Below are positions 43,673 through 52,384 of a stretch of DNA of 64,000 nucleotides, piece after piece. Origin of the DNA: Bradyrhizobium sp. 200 (GTDB taxonomy: Bacteria > Pseudomonadota > Alphaproteobacteria > Rhizobiales > Xanthobacteraceae); the NCBI RefSeq assembly GCF_023100945.1, contig NZ_CP064689.1:8352001-8416000 (forward strand), read 5' to 3'. Under the pieces are notes generated by a model, which saw only the letters and a program-made list of their open reading frames with translations, did no database searches and was not told where the DNA came from. The first letter of the stretch is position 1. Every line of letters starts with the position of its first letter. The translations under genes and the position numbers were made by a program.

Positions 43673-44047
43673 CTATCCGTAATAGCGCCAGCGCGGCGGC
43701 GGGCGGCGCGGCGGACGCGTCATCAACAGCGCCAGCGCAAAACCAATTCCACCTGCGACCAAGAGCGCGCCGAGCGGATTTTCCCGCACAGTTCTCGCCA
43801 CCGCTTTCTGGCCGCTGCGTACGGTGTCGCCGCTGTTTTCATAGGTATCCTTGGCATAATTGACGGCGGCATCCGTGGCGTCCCGGGCGGCATCCTTGGC
43901 CTGGCCGTAAAGATTTTGCACCGTGCCGGCCGCTTCGCGGGCGCGGCCCTCGGCTTGCGTCTTCGCATCGCCGGCGATGTCGCCGACAGCGCTTTCGACC
44001 TTACCCGCAAAATCCTTGGCCGAGCCGGCAATCCGATCCTTGTCCAT
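43673..44047 (-). CDS. CsbD-like protein with C-terminal membrane helix
   Basis: A 124-residue protein. The first half (MDKDRIAGSAKDFAGKVESAVGDIAGD) is the CsbD pattern of small stress-related proteins. The middle is an Ala-rich amphipathic helix. The end carries a TM helix (about 95-112, PLGALLVAGGIGFALALLM) of DUF883 style, followed by a basic tail. AGGAG is correctly spaced for this ATG, whereas a GTG three codons upstream is directly against it. It probably sits at the inner membrane; the role is not known. Confidence 0.8.
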   Translation of the reverse strand: MDKDRIAGSAKDFAGKVESAVGDIAGDAKTQAEGRAREAAGTVQNLYGQAKDAARDATDAAVNYAKDTYENSGDTVRSGQKAVARTVRENPLGALLVAGGIGFALALLMTRPPRRPPPRWRYYG

Positions 44048-44148
44048 CGCGGTCACTCCTGTTTTTCCCTGTTTTCCTGGGAGCTAACCGGTGAGAACCG
44101 TTCGGGTTCCTGAAGCGCTGGAAATGCCGCGGTTCAGAACACGCGGGC

Positions 44149-44183
44149 AAAGTACTTGGCTCAAAGTACTTGGCTCAAAGTAT
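44149..44183. repeat. 14-bp tandem repeat at the end of an SDR gene
   Basis: The unit AAAGTACTTGGCTC occurs twice in tandem (44149-44162 and 44163-44176), with a third partial copy (AAAGTA) running into the SDR gene. The SDR stop codon is at the repeat boundary. A slippage duplication is likely. Confidence 0.8.
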
Positions 44184-44909
44184 AAGCCCGCCATCGACCA
44201 CGATGGTCTGGCCGATGATGTAGGATGAAAGCGGCGAGGCCAGGAACAGCGCCGCGCCGGCCATGTCGGCAGGCGTGCCGAGCCGCTTCAGGGGGATCCG
44301 CTCCAGCGCGCCTTCAAGCCGCTTGGGATTGGCCGTCGTCGCCTTGGTCATCTTGGTGTCGACCAGGCCGGGTGCGATGCCGTTGACGCGGATGCCATTC
44401 TCGGCCCACGCCTCGCCGAGCGTACGCGTCAGACCGACCGCGCCGGTCTTCGAGGCGTTGTAGGCCGGGTTGCCCATGGTGGAATGATAGGCGGCGGTCG
44501 AACTGACGATGATCAACGAACCCTTGCTGGCGCTCAGCATCGCCTGGAATTTGGTTGCGCACGCCATCAGGCTCATCAGGTTGACTTCCAGCACCTTGCG
44601 AAAGCCATCCATCTCGAATTCGCCGCGACGGTAGATCACCGCTCCTTGCGCCAGCACCAGCACGTCGAGCTTTTCGAACGGCGGCTTCAAGGCCTCGATC
44701 GCCTGCGCGCTGCTGACGTCGAGGCGGAAATAGTCGAGACCTTCGAGATGCGATCCTTCGTCGGGCGAATAGTCGGCGGCGCTGTTGCGGGTGCCGCAGA
44801 CGGCGATGCGCGCGCCCTTGGCGCGGAAGGCCTGCGCGATGCCGTTACCGATGCCGCTGGAGCCGCCGACCACCAGCACCTGCTTGCCGCTGAAATCCAG
44901 TTCGTTCAT
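44175..44909 (-). CDS. Short-chain dehydrogenase/reductase
   Basis: A 244-residue classical SDR. The N-terminal cofactor loop is VVGGSSGIGNGIAQAF and the charged CGTRN loop suggests NADP use. The NAG-equivalent LVLAQGAVI is atypical. The catalytic residues are in IVSSTAAYHSTMG, PAYNASKTG (Tyr-x-x-x-Lys). The C-terminus is QTIVVDGGLIL. It oxidises or reduces an unknown alcohol or ketone. The last codons abut the 14-bp tandem repeat. It is separated from the next GNAT gene by 25 bases on the same strand. Confidence 0.9.
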   Translation of the reverse strand: MNELDFSGKQVLVVGGSSGIGNGIAQAFRAKGARIAVCGTRNSAADYSPDEGSHLEGLDYFRLDVSSAQAIEALKPPFEKLDVLVLAQGAVIYRRGEFEMDGFRKVLEVNLMSLMACATKFQAMLSASKGSLIIVSSTAAYHSTMGNPAYNASKTGAVGLTRTLGEAWAENGIRVNGIAPGLVDTKMTKATTANPKRLEGALERIPLKRLGTPADMAGAALFLASPLSSYIIGQTIVVDGGLIL

Positions 44910-44934
44910 CCCTGTGATCCTTCTTTGTTGGGCT

Positions 44935-45453
44935 CTAGTTCACGCCTTCGTCGAGGAAATTGACCATCAGGACATGGTCGTAATATCGCCCGTCCTGCTT
45001 GAGACCCCGCTTTTCATAGCCGTACTCGACGAAGCCCGAGGCGCTGTAAAGCCGGCGCGCGTCGTCATTCTCGCTCACCACGGTTAGTTGAACCATCTCG
45101 ACGCATTCGCGTGCATGGTCGAGAACCGCCGCAACAAGCTTCTTCCCTAGCCCCGAATTTCTTGCGGTGCTTCGAACGTACATGCCCCACAGCGTCGCCT
45201 TGTGCGCCTGCTTAGAACTTTCCTGCGCAGCATAGGCCGCTACGCCCGCGAGCATCCCATCGAGGAAAGCGCCGAAGATGGCAGTGCGGCCAAGCACGGT
45301 TTCGAACCACGATAGCGGCTGCGCGTCTTCCTTCTCAAACGTGCTGCCGAATGCTTCGGGACTTGTACGGAGACCTTCCAGCCGGATCTCTCTGTACAAG
45401 GCCGCATCCGAAGGCTCCAGGCGGCGAATCTGCAGGTTGCGATCAGTGGCCAT
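44935..45453 (-). CDS. GNAT family N-acetyltransferase
   Basis: A 172-residue acetyltransferase. It starts LQIRRLEPSDAALYREIRLEGL, has the motif A segment WGMYVRSTARNSGLGKKLVAAVLDHA (R-x-x-G-x-G variant S-G-L-G-K) and ends NDDARRLYSASGFVEYG. The core is complete. It is a separate gene on the same strand as the SDR at 44.2 kb. The substrate is unknown. Confidence 0.85.
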   Translation of the reverse strand: MATDRNLQIRRLEPSDAALYREIRLEGLRTSPEAFGSTFEKEDAQPLSWFETVLGRTAIFGAFLDGMLAGVAAYAAQESSKQAHKATLWGMYVRSTARNSGLGKKLVAAVLDHARECVEMVQLTVVSENDDARRLYSASGFVEYGYEKRGLKQDGRYYDHVLMVNFLDEGVN

Positions 45454-45567
45454 GTCTACATCTCGCTCGGCGTCGTTTGACCTGTCTGCGGATCGGTGCC
45501 AGCCTTGTCAATCCTGCAACGCAGCTCAATCCTTCGACGCATCGGCCTTCACCGTCCGGATCCCATC

Positions 45568-46347
45568 ATGTCAGATTTCAAGCAGCTCAGCCGTTCGGTC
45601 AAAGGCCTGACCGTTCTCGTCACCGGCGCCGCCAGCGGCATGGGTCGCGCCACGGCGCTGGTATTCGCGGCCGACGGCGCCAATGTCGCCGTCACCGATA
45701 TCAACGCCGAGACCACGCAGGCCGTCGCCGACGAGATCGCCGCAACCGGCGGTTCGGCGAAGGCATGGACGCTCGACGTCGCCAAGCCTGACGACATCAT
45801 CAAGGTCGTCAATGACGTTGCCGCACATTTTGGCTCCCTCGACATCGTCATCAACAATGCCGGCATCTCCGTGCGGGTGGCGATCGACGATGAGGGGTAT
45901 GAAGCAGCCTGGGCCAAGGGGCTGGCTGTGATGCTGACCGCGCATCCGCGCATCATCCGCGCAGCATTGCCGCATCTGCGGCGGTCGAAGAGCCCGCGCA
46001 TCGTCAATATCGCATCGACCGAGGCGCTCGGCGCGACCGCATTGCACAGCCCCTATTCGGCGGCGAAAGCCGGCGTCACCGGCCTGACGCGCTCGCTTGC
46101 AGTAGAGCTCGGCCGCGAGGGTATCACCGTGAACTGCATCTGTCCGGGTCCGATCCGCACCGCGATCACCGAGCGGATTTCCGAAGAGCACAAGACGATT
46201 TACGCCAAACGCCGCACCGCACTCGGCCGCTACGGCGAGCCTGAGGAAGTGGCGCACATGACGCTGAGCCTGTGCCTGCCGGCGGCCTCGTTCCTGACCG
46301 GCGCCGTGATTCCCGTAGACGGCGGGCTGATGGCGCGAAACGCGTAA
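45568..46347 (+). CDS. Short-chain dehydrogenase/reductase, FabG-like
   Basis: A 259-residue SDR. Rossmann loop VTGAASGMGRATALVF; TDINAE after strand 2, where the Asp suggests NAD; NNAGIS; catalytic Ser in IASTEAL and Tyr-x-x-x-Lys in SPYSAAKAG; and a final PVDGGLM. I use the MSDFKQLS start. It lies 98 bases upstream of a TfdA-like dioxygenase gene on the same strand, so the two may serve one catabolic route. Confidence 0.9.
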   Translation: MSDFKQLSRSVKGLTVLVTGAASGMGRATALVFAADGANVAVTDINAETTQAVADEIAATGGSAKAWTLDVAKPDDIIKVVNDVAAHFGSLDIVINNAGISVRVAIDDEGYEAAWAKGLAVMLTAHPRIIRAALPHLRRSKSPRIVNIASTEALGATALHSPYSAAKAGVTGLTRSLAVELGREGITVNCICPGPIRTAITERISEEHKTIYAKRRTALGRYGEPEEVAHMTLSLCLPAASFLTGAVIPVDGGLMARNA

Positions 46348-46445
46348 CGGGCATGCGTTCGCGGCGTTGACTTGGGCACGTCAGGGAGTAATTTTTTCTG
46401 CAAATGGAGCGGGACGAACCGCCCGCCGCTTTCGGGAGAGACACC

Positions 46446-47333
46446 ATGACGGTCACGATCCGGCAGCTTCATCCGCATTTTTTCGGCGAGGTTTCGGGCG
46501 TCGACTTGCGCAAGCCCCTGACGCCGCAGGAAGCGGCCGACATCGAAGCCGGCATGGACAAATATGCCGTGCTGCTGTTTCGCAACCAGGACATTACGGA
46601 CGAGCAGCAACTGGCGTTCGCTCTGAATTTCGGCGAGCGGGAAAAGTCGCGCGGCGGCACCGTGACCAAGAAGGAAGACTACCGGCTGACGTCCGGGCTG
46701 AACGACGTCTCCAACCTCGGCAAGGACGGCAAGCCGCTGCCGAAGGATCACCGCACCCATCTGTTCAATCTCGGCAACTGCCTGTGGCACTCCGACAGCT
46801 CGTTCCGCCCGATCCCGGCGAAATTTTCGCTGCTTTCGGCGCGGGTGGTGAACCCCAAGGGTGGCAACACCGAATTCGCCGACATGCGCGCGGCCTATGA
46901 CGCGCTCGACGACGAGACCAAGGCCGAGATCGAGGACATGATCTGCGAGCATTCGCTGATGTATTCGCGCGGCTCGCTCGGCTTCCTGGATTATACCGAC
47001 GAAGAGAAAGCGATGTTCAAGCCGGTGCTGCAGCGGCTGGTGCGCACTCATCCGGTGCACCGCCGCAAGTCGCTGTATCTGTCATCGCATGCGGGCGCCA
47101 TCAAGGGCATGAGCGTGCCAGAGGCGCGGCTGTTACTGCGCGACCTGACCGAGCACGCCACGCAGCCGGAATTCGTCCACGTTCATAAATGGACCTTGCA
47201 TGACCTCGTGATGTGGGACAACCGCCAGACCATGCACCGCGTCCGCCGTTACGACCAGTCGCAGCCCCGCGACATGCGCCGCGCCACAGTGGCGGGCACC
47301 GAGCCGACGGTGCAGCAGCAGGCGGCGGAGTAA
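46446..47333 (+). CDS. TauD/TfdA-family alpha-ketoglutarate dioxygenase
   Basis: A 295-residue Fe(II)/2-oxoglutarate oxygenase. The iron triad is H115 and D117 (LWHSDSSF) and H264 (NRQTMHRVRRYD); the 2-oxoglutarate arginine is probably R275 or R278 in RDMRRAT. The whole run of motifs (FGEREKSRG, GNTEFADMRAAYDAL, EHATQPEFVHVHKW, DLVMWDNR) is closer to TfdA, the 2,4-D dioxygenase, than to TauD. TfdA-alpha genes are known from Bradyrhizobium. The substrate here is inferred at best to be an aryloxy- or other carboxylate. GGGAGAG precedes the ATG. Confidence 0.9.
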   Translation: MTVTIRQLHPHFFGEVSGVDLRKPLTPQEAADIEAGMDKYAVLLFRNQDITDEQQLAFALNFGEREKSRGGTVTKKEDYRLTSGLNDVSNLGKDGKPLPKDHRTHLFNLGNCLWHSDSSFRPIPAKFSLLSARVVNPKGGNTEFADMRAAYDALDDETKAEIEDMICEHSLMYSRGSLGFLDYTDEEKAMFKPVLQRLVRTHPVHRRKSLYLSSHAGAIKGMSVPEARLLLRDLTEHATQPEFVHVHKWTLHDLVMWDNRQTMHRVRRYDQSQPRDMRRATVAGTEPTVQQQAAE

Positions 47334-47349
47334 GGCGCCACAAAATCGG

Positions 47350-47469
47350 TGTCGTCCCTGCGAACGCAGGGACCCATACGCCGCGGCCTATCGGTAAGGC
47401 GATGTGGCAATTATCAACTGCAACAACCGACATCGGTGGCTATGGGTCCCTGCGTTCGCAGGGACGACA
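47350..47469. repeat. Palindromic repeat with perfect 29-bp arms
   Basis: The left arm (47350-47378, TGTCGTCCCTGCGAACGCAG onward) and the right arm (47441-47469) are exact inverted copies of 29 bases, with 62 bases between. This is the best-preserved copy of the GTCGTCCCTGCGAACG family in the window, so it may be recent or homogenised. It lies between convergent genes. Confidence 0.92.
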
Positions 47470-47502
47470 CCGTGGTTGTGGCGACGACCTGCTGAAACGA
47501 AC

Positions 47503-48180
47503 TCAGGCGTGCCCGGCCTCGTTGGACAGCATGCCGGGATCGATGCCGATCTTGCGCAGCGCACGCTGGTATTTTTCGTCGACGTCGTCGCCGAAGATCA
47601 AATCCGCGTCGGCGTCGCAATGCAGCCAGCCATTGTGCTGGATCTCGTTCTCGAGCTGGCCCGGCGCCCAGCCGGCATAGCCCAGCGCCAGAATCGCGTG
47701 CTTCGGTCCGGTGCCCTTGGCGATCGCCTTGAGGATGTCGACCGTCGCAGTCAGGCAGATACCGTCGTCGATATTGAGCGTCGCATCCTTGATGAAGAAA
47801 TCGCTCGTATGCAGCACGAAGCCGCGGCCGGTGTCGACCGGGCCGCCCTTCAGCACCTGCATGGTCTCGGCGTTTTCCGGCAGCTTGATCTGGTCGGCCT
47901 TCTGGATGATGTCGAGCTGCACCAACAGCCCGGGAAAATCGATGCTGCCGGCCGGACGGTTGACGATGATGCCCATCGCCCCTTCCGATGAATGCGCGCA
48001 CATGTAGATGACGGAGCGCTCGAAGCGCGGATCGCCCATGACCGGCATGGCAATCAGCAGCCGGCCGTCCAGATAGCCGTCGCCGGACGAATTGTCGCCA
48101 AAGCCGGCGGCTTTGCGGCGAACGGGCTTCGGTGCTTTGCCTTCAGGGCTCATCCGCAAAGGCCTCTCTTGCTGACTCAT
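47503..48180 (-). CDS. YqgE/AlgH family protein (UPF0301)
   Basis: About 225 residues. The conserved core begins [41 protein letters not shown] and continues with [13 protein letters not shown] and [17 protein letters not shown], complete for UPF0301. A basic N-terminal extension precedes it. Starts at 48180 or 48153 are both possible. AlgH-type proteins are linked to regulation or envelope functions but their biochemistry is unclear. It is divergent from a DsbD-N-like gene with about 108 bases between, a shared promoter region. Confidence 0.88.
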   Translation of the reverse strand: MSQQERPLRMSPEGKAPKPVRRKAAGFGDNSSGDGYLDGRLLIAMPVMGDPRFERSVIYMCAHSSEGAMGIIVNRPAGSIDFPGLLVQLDIIQKADQIKLPENAETMQVLKGGPVDTGRGFVLHTSDFFIKDATLNIDDGICLTATVDILKAIAKGTGPKHAILALGYAGWAPGQLENEIQHNGWLHCDADADLIFGDDVDEKYQRALRKIGIDPGMLSNEAGHA

Positions 48181-48288
48181 ATCCTGATATCGGGTGCGGT
48201 TTCTGTCAATCAAGCTTCCGGCATCATTCGGCGGCCGATCACACGCAATTCAATGGTTTGCATCGAAACTTGCCTGTAAAGACGTCCC

Positions 48289-49125
48289 ATGATCGTGATG
48301 GTTCCCCTGCGCGCCACGCTCAGCGTTGCCGCCCTGTGTGTCGCGTGTGCGACGTCGGAGGTTCGCGCCGAGGATGCCTCGCCGTGGCAACGTGACGCGC
48401 ATTCCGCAGTGCGGCTATTGGCGGGATCGCGCAGCGGCACGGTGCTGCTCGGCGGCGTGGCCATCCAGTTGCAGCCGGGATGGAAGACCTATTGGCGGAC
48501 GCCCGGCGATTCCGGCGTCCCGCCCCGCTTCGACTTCTCCAAGTCGGATAATGTCGAAGCCGTGACCGTGCTGTGGCCGGCGCCGAGCAAATTTGACGAC
48601 GGCGCCGGCGGCACCGCGCTGGGATACAAGCAGCAGGTCGTGCTGCCATTGCGGATCGTCGCCAAAAATGCCGACAAGCCGGTGACGCTGCGGGCCAATA
48701 TCAGCTACGCGGTCTGCGACAAGATCTGCATTCCCGTCGATGCCCATGCCGAACTTGGTTTTGCCAGCGTGGCAAGCACCGAGGACGGCAACCTGTCAGA
48801 CGCGCTCAATACCGTGCCGAAGCCCGCCAACATCGGCGATCCAAATCCGCTGACCATCCGCGACGTCAAGCGCGAGGGAAAGAACAACGTACTGGTCGAC
48901 GTGACCGCGCCCGAGGCCAAGGAGGTCAGCCTGTTCGTCGAGGGGCCGACGCCCGACTGGGCGCTGCCGGTTCCCAGGCTCGCCGAGCAAAGCCCGCCCG
49001 GCGTCAAACGCTTTACCTTCGAGCTCGACGGCCTGCCGCCCGGCGCCAGCCCTGACGGCGCCGCGCTCAAGCTGACGCTGGTCGGCGGCGACCGGGCCTA
49101 CGAGTTCAACGTCAGTTTGAATTAG
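48289..49125 (+). CDS. Exported DsbD N-terminal-domain-like protein
   Basis: A 278-residue periplasmic protein with a signal peptide (about 1-27). The body matches the N-terminal immunoglobulin-like domain of DsbD/ScsB (PF11412 type): GVAIQLQPGWKTYWRTPGDSG, then ALGYKQQVVLPLRI and AVCDKICIPVDA, whose two cysteines are the redox pair. The TM and thioredoxin parts of DsbD are absent and no partner gene is adjacent. It may receive reducing power from a separate DsbD/CcdA-type protein and pass it to periplasmic targets; that is inference. Confidence 0.8.
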   Translation: MIVMVPLRATLSVAALCVACATSEVRAEDASPWQRDAHSAVRLLAGSRSGTVLLGGVAIQLQPGWKTYWRTPGDSGVPPRFDFSKSDNVEAVTVLWPAPSKFDDGAGGTALGYKQQVVLPLRIVAKNADKPVTLRANISYAVCDKICIPVDAHAELGFASVASTEDGNLSDALNTVPKPANIGDPNPLTIRDVKREGKNNVLVDVTAPEAKEVSLFVEGPTPDWALPVPRLAEQSPPGVKRFTFELDGLPPGASPDGAALKLTLVGGDRAYEFNVSLN

Positions 49126-49127
49126 CT

Positions 49128-49277
49128 CGTCGTCCCGGCCAAGCGAAGCGCGAGCCGGGACCCATACGCCGCGGCGGATGTCGTGAGGCGATCTGGCAGT
49201 TTCCCTCTTTTCACACCATTACGTCCGGTGGTTATGGATTCCTGCGCCCGTGCGCAATTGCGCACTGGGCAGGAACG
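49128..49277. repeat. Diverged palindromic repeat after the DsbD-N-like gene
   Basis: The left arm TCGTCGTCCCGGCCAAGC...GGGACCCATACGCCGCGG and a right part GGTTATGGATTCCTGCGC...AGGAACGAC are loosely inverted. It belongs to the GTCGTCCCTGCGAACG repeat family but the arms have drifted. Confidence 0.65.
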
Positions 49278-49364
49278 ACAAGCCCACCCAACCGAATCTT
49301 AACGAATGGTTGATACATCCGGTCATCGCCGCCGCCTCGCGGCGCGTTTCGGGGATGCACCCTT

Positions 49365-50738
49365 GTGGCCGTGATGGATACGCAATCCGCAACCGCCTCG
49401 CCTGCCGGCGTGATCGCGCGCCTGCGCGCGCTGCTGGGCGGCTCCAGTGAAGCCTCCGTCACAAGGCGGCTGGCCGGCACGATCTTCGTCATCCGCGTGT
49501 TCAGCGCAGCGCTCGCCTATTTCTCGCAGATCCTGCTGGCGCGCTGGATGGGCGGCTCGGATTACGGTGTCTATGTCTATGTCTGGACCTGGGTGCTGCT
49601 GCTCGGCAGCATGATGGATTTCGGCATTTCGGCCTCCGCGCAGAAGATCATTCCGGAATATCGAACCCGCGGCGAACACGCGCTGCTGCGCGGCTTCCTC
49701 TCCGGCAGCCGCTGGATCACGTTCGCCGTCTCCTCCATCGTCGCGCTGTTGCTGGCCGGCGTGGTGAAGGGATTGTCGCCGTGGATCGACGCCAATGCGA
49801 TCGTTCCCCTTTATATCGGATGCCTGACGCTGCCGGCGTTTGTCGTCGCCAACACCCAGGACGGCATCGCCCGGTCGCATGACTGGATGCGGCTCGGCCT
49901 GATGCCGCAATTCATCGTGCGGCAGTCGCTGATCGTCGGCCTGACGGCCGGCGCCTTCGTGCTCGGCTTCAATCTCGGCGCTACGGCTGCGATGTGGGCC
50001 AGCGCCGCCGCGGTATGGACCGCGATGATCGGCCAGATGATCGTGCTCAACCGCAGGCTCGGCGGCCACATCGAGCCCGGCCCCAAGGCCTATGATTTCC
50101 GTGGCTGGCTCGCGGTCTCGCTGCCGATCCTGCTGGTGGAAAGCTTTTATCTGCTGTTGTCCTACACCGACGTGCTGGTGCTGCAGCAGTTCCGCTCTTC
50201 GGAAGAAGTCGGTGTCTACTTCGCCGTCGTGAAGACGCTGGCGCTGGTCTCCTTCATTCATTATGCGATGGCGGCGACGACGGCGCATCGCTTTGCCGAG
50301 TATCACGCGCAGGGCGACAAGCCGCGGCTGTCGGCCTATGTGGCGCACGCGATCCAGTGGACGTTCTGGCCGTCGCTGGCCGCGACCATCGTGCTGCTGG
50401 CGCTGGGCAAGCCGCTGCTGTGGCTGTTCGGACCGCAATTCGTGGTCGGCTACGATATCATGTTCATCGCAACGATCGGGCTTGTGGTGCGCTCCGCCAT
50501 CGGCCCGGTCGAGCGGCTGCTCAACATGCTCGGCCACCAGCACATCTGCGCGCTGGCCTATGCGCTGGCCTTCGTCATGAATCTCGTGCTGTGCGTGATG
50601 CTGGTGCCGCGCTTCGGCGGCCATGGCGCGGCGGCCGCGACCTCGATCTCGCTGGCATTCGAAACGGTACTTCTGTTCTGGATCGTGCGCCGGCGGCTCG
50701 GGCTGCACGTGCTGGCGTTCGGGAAACGCGGCCTCTAG
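49365..50738 (+). CDS. Polysaccharide flippase, MATE-like/Wzx type
   Basis: A 457-residue membrane protein with about 12-14 TM helices. It starts with a short cytoplasmic head, then RLAGTIFVIRVFSAALAYFSQILLARWMGGSDYGVYVYVWTWV, the pattern of oligosaccharide flippases (polysaccharide_synt family). The GTG used has GGGGA nine bases upstream; an ATG three codons later is the alternative. It would move a lipid-linked glycan across the inner membrane. No glycosyltransferase genes are adjacent, so the substrate is unknown. Confidence 0.85.
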   Translation: MAVMDTQSATASPAGVIARLRALLGGSSEASVTRRLAGTIFVIRVFSAALAYFSQILLARWMGGSDYGVYVYVWTWVLLLGSMMDFGISASAQKIIPEYRTRGEHALLRGFLSGSRWITFAVSSIVALLLAGVVKGLSPWIDANAIVPLYIGCLTLPAFVVANTQDGIARSHDWMRLGLMPQFIVRQSLIVGLTAGAFVLGFNLGATAAMWASAAAVWTAMIGQMIVLNRRLGGHIEPGPKAYDFRGWLAVSLPILLVESFYLLLSYTDVLVLQQFRSSEEVGVYFAVVKTLALVSFIHYAMAATTAHRFAEYHAQGDKPRLSAYVAHAIQWTFWPSLAATIVLLALGKPLLWLFGPQFVVGYDIMFIATIGLVVRSAIGPVERLLNMLGHQHICALAYALAFVMNLVLCVMLVPRFGGHGAAAATSISLAFETVLLFWIVRRRLGLHVLAFGKRGL

Positions 50739-50788
50739 AGCCCGTTGGAGCGGTTGGAAGACAACCGCCTGTATGATATATTCTTCCC

Positions 50789-51025
50789 ATGACCGTGACC
50801 GACCTGAAGAATTTGCTGGAACGCGTTCAAACCTGGCCCGAAGAGGCACAGGATGAGCTTGTTGCGATCGCAAACCAGATCGAAAATGAGTTGCAAGGGC
50901 AGGACTATGTGGCGACCCAAGAGGAATTGCGGATCATTGACGCGGCCATGGCCTCGATCGACGCCGGCGAGACCGCGACCGACGGTGAAATCAAGACGGC
51001 ATTTGCAAAATTTCGCCAGACATGA
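50789..51025 (+). CDS. Antitoxin-like protein of a ParE-type pair
   Basis: A 78-residue acidic protein: MTVTDLKNLLERVQTWPEEAQDELVAIANQIENEL, a helical N-terminus, then a C-terminal region (MASIDAGETATDGEIKTAFAKFR) of the kind found in antitoxins that pair with RelE/ParE toxins. The stop overlaps the toxin start by four bases (ATGA), the usual coupling. A small inverted stretch lies upstream, but I see no strong operator. The toxin reading frame downstream is broken. Confidence 0.78.
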   Translation: MTVTDLKNLLERVQTWPEEAQDELVAIANQIENELQGQDYVATQEELRIIDAAMASIDAGETATDGEIKTAFAKFRQT

Positions 51026-51314
51026 AGCTCGTCTATTCGAGACGAGCGCTCGCTGATCTCGATGGGATTTCGACCTATTACGCGGCCAGCGCAAGCGCCG
51101 CTATAGCTGATTCCATCGGACGACGGCTGGAAGATGTCATCGACCGCATTTGCCGCATCCCTGAGTCTGCTCCGAGAGTCTCGCAGCGATCTCGGGTCCG
51201 TGTCGTAACCGTCGTGCGTTATCCTTCCGGATTTTCTATCGCGTGCGCAAAGACACGATCGATATCTTGCACATCCGACACACGTCGCGACGGCCTGTGA
51301 ACACGATCGACTAA
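51022..51314 (+). pseudogene. RelE/ParE-family toxin gene, frameshifted
   Basis: The first 68 residues (MKLVYSRRALADLDGISTYY... to VVTVVRYP) are a normal ParE/RelE fold N-terminus and core. At about 51225 the frame goes off into SGFSIACAKTR. The +1-type correction at a TT run (expected TTT) restores FRIFYRVRKDTIDILHIRHTSRR, a standard ParE ending, to a TAA at 51312-51314. One missing T thus breaks the gene after about two-thirds of its length. The protein made would have 92 residues with a wrong C-terminus and is probably inactive. Confidence 0.85.
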
Positions 51315-51516
51315 TGGGGTTCCGCCTAGACGGCCGACACCATCGGCGATGGCAGAACATCGGTTTCGCTCTGCACCGGCAAATTGGGGGAAATAGCCAC
51401 CGGATTCCGGTGCACGCATGAAATATTCTTATTTCGTCCAACCCCGCCATCGATAGGACGTTTATCTCCTGCGTTGATATATGTTCGCACATGCGAAATG
51501 GAATTTGCACCCGGAA

Positions 51517-52347
51517 ATGATTGATCCTCTCTACGTTGCATCGGGATTCGGCGTCGGCCTGCTGGTCGGGATGACGGGTGTCGGCGGCGGCTCGCTGATG
51601 ACGCCATTGTTGATCCTGCTGTTTGGCGTCCACCCGTCGACCGCTGTCGGCACCGACCTGCTCTACGCCGCGGCGACCAAGACCGGCGGCAGCCTGGTGC
51701 ATGGCTGGTCACAGAGCATTCACTGGCCGGCGGTGATGCGTCTCGCCAGCGGCAGCATCCCGGCGAGCGTCGTCACGTTGCTGATGCTGTGGCAGCTCGA
51801 GCTCAACGGGGAGGCGACGCGCAGCCTGGTCAATCTGGTGCTGTGCTTTGCGCTCATCCTCACGGCGACCTCATTGATCTTCCGCAAGGCGATCATGGAA
51901 CGATACCGCCGGCGCATGGAACGGCTCGACATTTCAGCCACCGGCCGCGCGACCGTGGTGGTCGGCGTGGCGCTCGGTGTGCTGGTCTCGATTTCGTCCG
52001 TAGGTGCCGGCGCCGTCGGCGTCACCGCGCTGTTGCTGCTCTATCCGCGCCTGCCGATGGCAACCATCGTCGGCTCCGACATTGCCCACGCCGTGCCGCT
52101 GACGCTGGTCGCCGGCATCGGCCACTGGGCCTTGGGTTCGGTCGATTGGGCGCTCATGGGCGTGCTGCTGATAGGCTCGCTGCCCGGCATCGTCATCGGC
52201 AGTTACTGCGCGGTTCGGGTGCCGGAGACGGTGCTAAGGCTGGTACTGGCCACCGTTCTGATTCTGGTCGCCGGCAAGCTTGCCGTCAACGAGTTGCACC
52301 TTTCGACGGCGAGTGTCGCGGCGATTGCCAGGAGCGCCACCCATTAG
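51517..52347 (+). CDS. TauE/SafE family sulfite/anion exporter-type permease
   Basis: A 276-residue membrane protein with about eight TM helices. GLLVGMTGVGGGSLMTPLLILLFGVHPSTAVGTDLLYAA is the TauE/SafE signature, and the second half repeats it (GVLVSISSVGAGAVGVTALLLLYP). Family members export sulfite, sulfoacetate or other anions. The ATG at 51517 gives the expected N-terminus; an upstream in-frame ATG at 51481 has no ribosome site. The sulfate assimilation cluster begins only 3 kb away, but there is no direct link. Confidence 0.87.
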   Translation: MIDPLYVASGFGVGLLVGMTGVGGGSLMTPLLILLFGVHPSTAVGTDLLYAAATKTGGSLVHGWSQSIHWPAVMRLASGSIPASVVTLLMLWQLELNGEATRSLVNLVLCFALILTATSLIFRKAIMERYRRRMERLDISATGRATVVVGVALGVLVSISSVGAGAVGVTALLLLYPRLPMATIVGSDIAHAVPLTLVAGIGHWALGSVDWALMGVLLIGSLPGIVIGSYCAVRVPETVLRLVLATVLILVAGKLAVNELHLSTASVAAIARSATH

Positions 52348-52384
52348 GACCTAAGGGTGTGCGCTCCCGACGCTGTTCGCCATT

